Shown here piece after piece: positions 62,687-64,000 of a stretch of 64,000 nucleotides of DNA. A program made the translations under genes and the position numbers. The notes under the pieces are model-generated. The model was not told where the DNA came from, ran no database searches, and saw only the letters and a program-made list of their open reading frames with translations. Position 1 is the first letter of the stretch; each line of letters starts with the position of its first letter. Source of the DNA: Nymphaea colorata (lineage: Eukaryota > Streptophyta > Magnoliopsida > Nymphaeales > Nymphaeaceae); contig NC_045139.1 in assembly GCF_008831285.2 (NCBI RefSeq), positions 17,032,354-17,096,353 on the forward strand, written 5' to 3'.

Positions 62687-64000
62687 TTTTGCAGTTTAGC
62701 ACAAACACAAAACTTTCCAAGCTCTGAAAGTCCTCCTCCAACTTTTAAGCAAGCCTGAGAAAAGGGGAAAGGATTATCAACAAAAAGACAGTTGGACAAA
62801 GAACAGGTAGACACAACAATATGTGAATATGAGAAAAGGAATTGGAACATAACCAAAGGAACAATTTAAGTAGATGCACAGTGCTTTGAAAAAACAAATT
62901 ATAACAAGTGTATAGACTGCCATAAAAACAAAATGATAAGATAGTCAAAAGTAAAACTCCATATTAGAACAATATTAATGATAAAGAAAGTAGAAATATT
63001 ACAAAATAAGTATCCAAACTGGGAGAAAAAAGTCTAAAAAATTGTTGAATACTAAAGAGATAAAGAAGAGACATTAAAACTCCTTCAAAGAACTTATGAA
63101 GTCAAGTATGAAATGGTCCAATACGAATTCTATCAATTACCAAACAATAGTTGGTTCACCTGAAAAATGAATGTCTAACACAAACAAAAATAATGGGTAA
63201 GCCAATGGAGAAGTCACCCAAGACACAATGTATAACATAGTCACAGAAAACGCATCTTGACCTACATTTAAAATCATTAGGGCAGGCATAGTGGCTTTTT
63301 ATATAACCAGCATTCAATGACAACAGCCGTATGGCATATCCTCAAAAAGTTTAAATTAGGGGGAACTTAATAACAGATAAGCATAAAATAAGATTTGAAA
63401 GATAAACAGTTGGAATCTTAAAAAATTCATGTACAAATATTTGACAAGCCACTAAGGAAGGGAGAGAGAGGGAATATAATTCGTCACATGTAAAGAAGTG
63501 ATTTATTTACTAGAAAAACAAAGAGGAGAAAGATATCAGACAGTGTCTTTTCTCACAACCAAGAACAGTTCCAAAGCTATGAAGTGTCCAGCGGGTGTTA
63601 CATAGAAGTAAATAAGAAATAGACGTTATTGAAGATAAAGATACTACAACTTAAATCAGGAAAGTACAAAATCTGAAATCAAATTTTCAATGCTAGCATC
63701 TGGCAGCAAGATTCGGATAGCTAAAGGGAAGCAAGCGAGGAGAAAAAAAATCAAACAATTAAACGAGAAAGGCATCCAAGAGAAATGAAAACAAAAGAAG
63801 GACAAGAAAGAAAGGAGATTCAAAACCAAAAAAAGGGACGAAATTCTGACAAATCGAGTAAGCAGATAGCGGGCAGACAGAGGAGAGACAGGAACCCTTT
63901 ACCAAATCCTTGATACGACTCCAAACATTCACATTATGGTCCAACCTCGAGAACCCCTCCACCACGTCAGGCACGAAGGAATGTCAAAATCAAAACGACA
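62687..64000 (-). other. upstream region of the HVA22-like gene
   Basis: AT-rich sequence with purine-rich patches. At the far right, 63909-63974 on the minus strand has balanced composition and a good donor (GATTTG then GTAAAG at about 63899-63908). It may be a 5' UTR exon of the HVA22-like gene or an exon of a neighbour beyond the window. An in-frame stop just upstream and the lack of an ATG leave it unassigned. Confidence 0.35.

Overview
The window is nuclear DNA from a flowering plant. Every gene has GT-AG introns, the families are land-plant ones (WUSCHEL homeodomain, ALKBH9-type RNA demethylase, HVA22, plant EF-hand protein), intergenic DNA is AT-rich, and long (TA)n(GA)n microsatellites recur. 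Nothing seen fixes the species. Gene models below were assembled by eye from splice sites, reading phase and family resemblance; exon boundaries are predictions.

Layout. At 204-894 (minus) is the first exon of a plant C2H2 zinc-finger protein cut by the left edge. From 1.0 to 10.5 kb I see only intergenic DNA with microsatellites, one MITE-like element and a three-copy tandem repeat. At 10510-13388 (minus) is a complete CCCH plus RING splicing factor of the Cwc24/RNF113 type, with a large intronic duplication that carries a dead copy of its last exon. An endogenous pararetrovirus fragment (14078-16117, plus) lies just upstream of it. At 21146-31559 (plus) is a complete 12-exon TRM6, the non-catalytic subunit of tRNA m1A58 methyltransferase. 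At 38823-40498 (plus) is a three-exon WUSCHEL-like gene, with a GC-rich island and two G-boxes about 0.9 kb upstream. At 45326-47542 (minus) is an EF-hand-family gene whose last four exons are intact but whose first exon is frameshifted. At 48571-54617 (minus) is a complete six-exon ALKBH9-type m6A demethylase, and at 56022-62686 (minus) a complete six-exon HVA22-like gene whose last intron holds an antisense, intronless, broken copy of an ERI1-like exonuclease.

The genes are independently transcribed; nothing suggests a cluster or pathway. Three concern RNA metabolism (splicing, tRNA methylation, mRNA demethylation), which looks coincidental. The less ordinary content is in non-coding DNA: the pararetroviral fragment with an internal duplication, three near-palindromic hairpins in a row near 19.5 kb, a relic exon duplication, a dispersed repeat present in introns of two genes, and several independent local tandem duplications.
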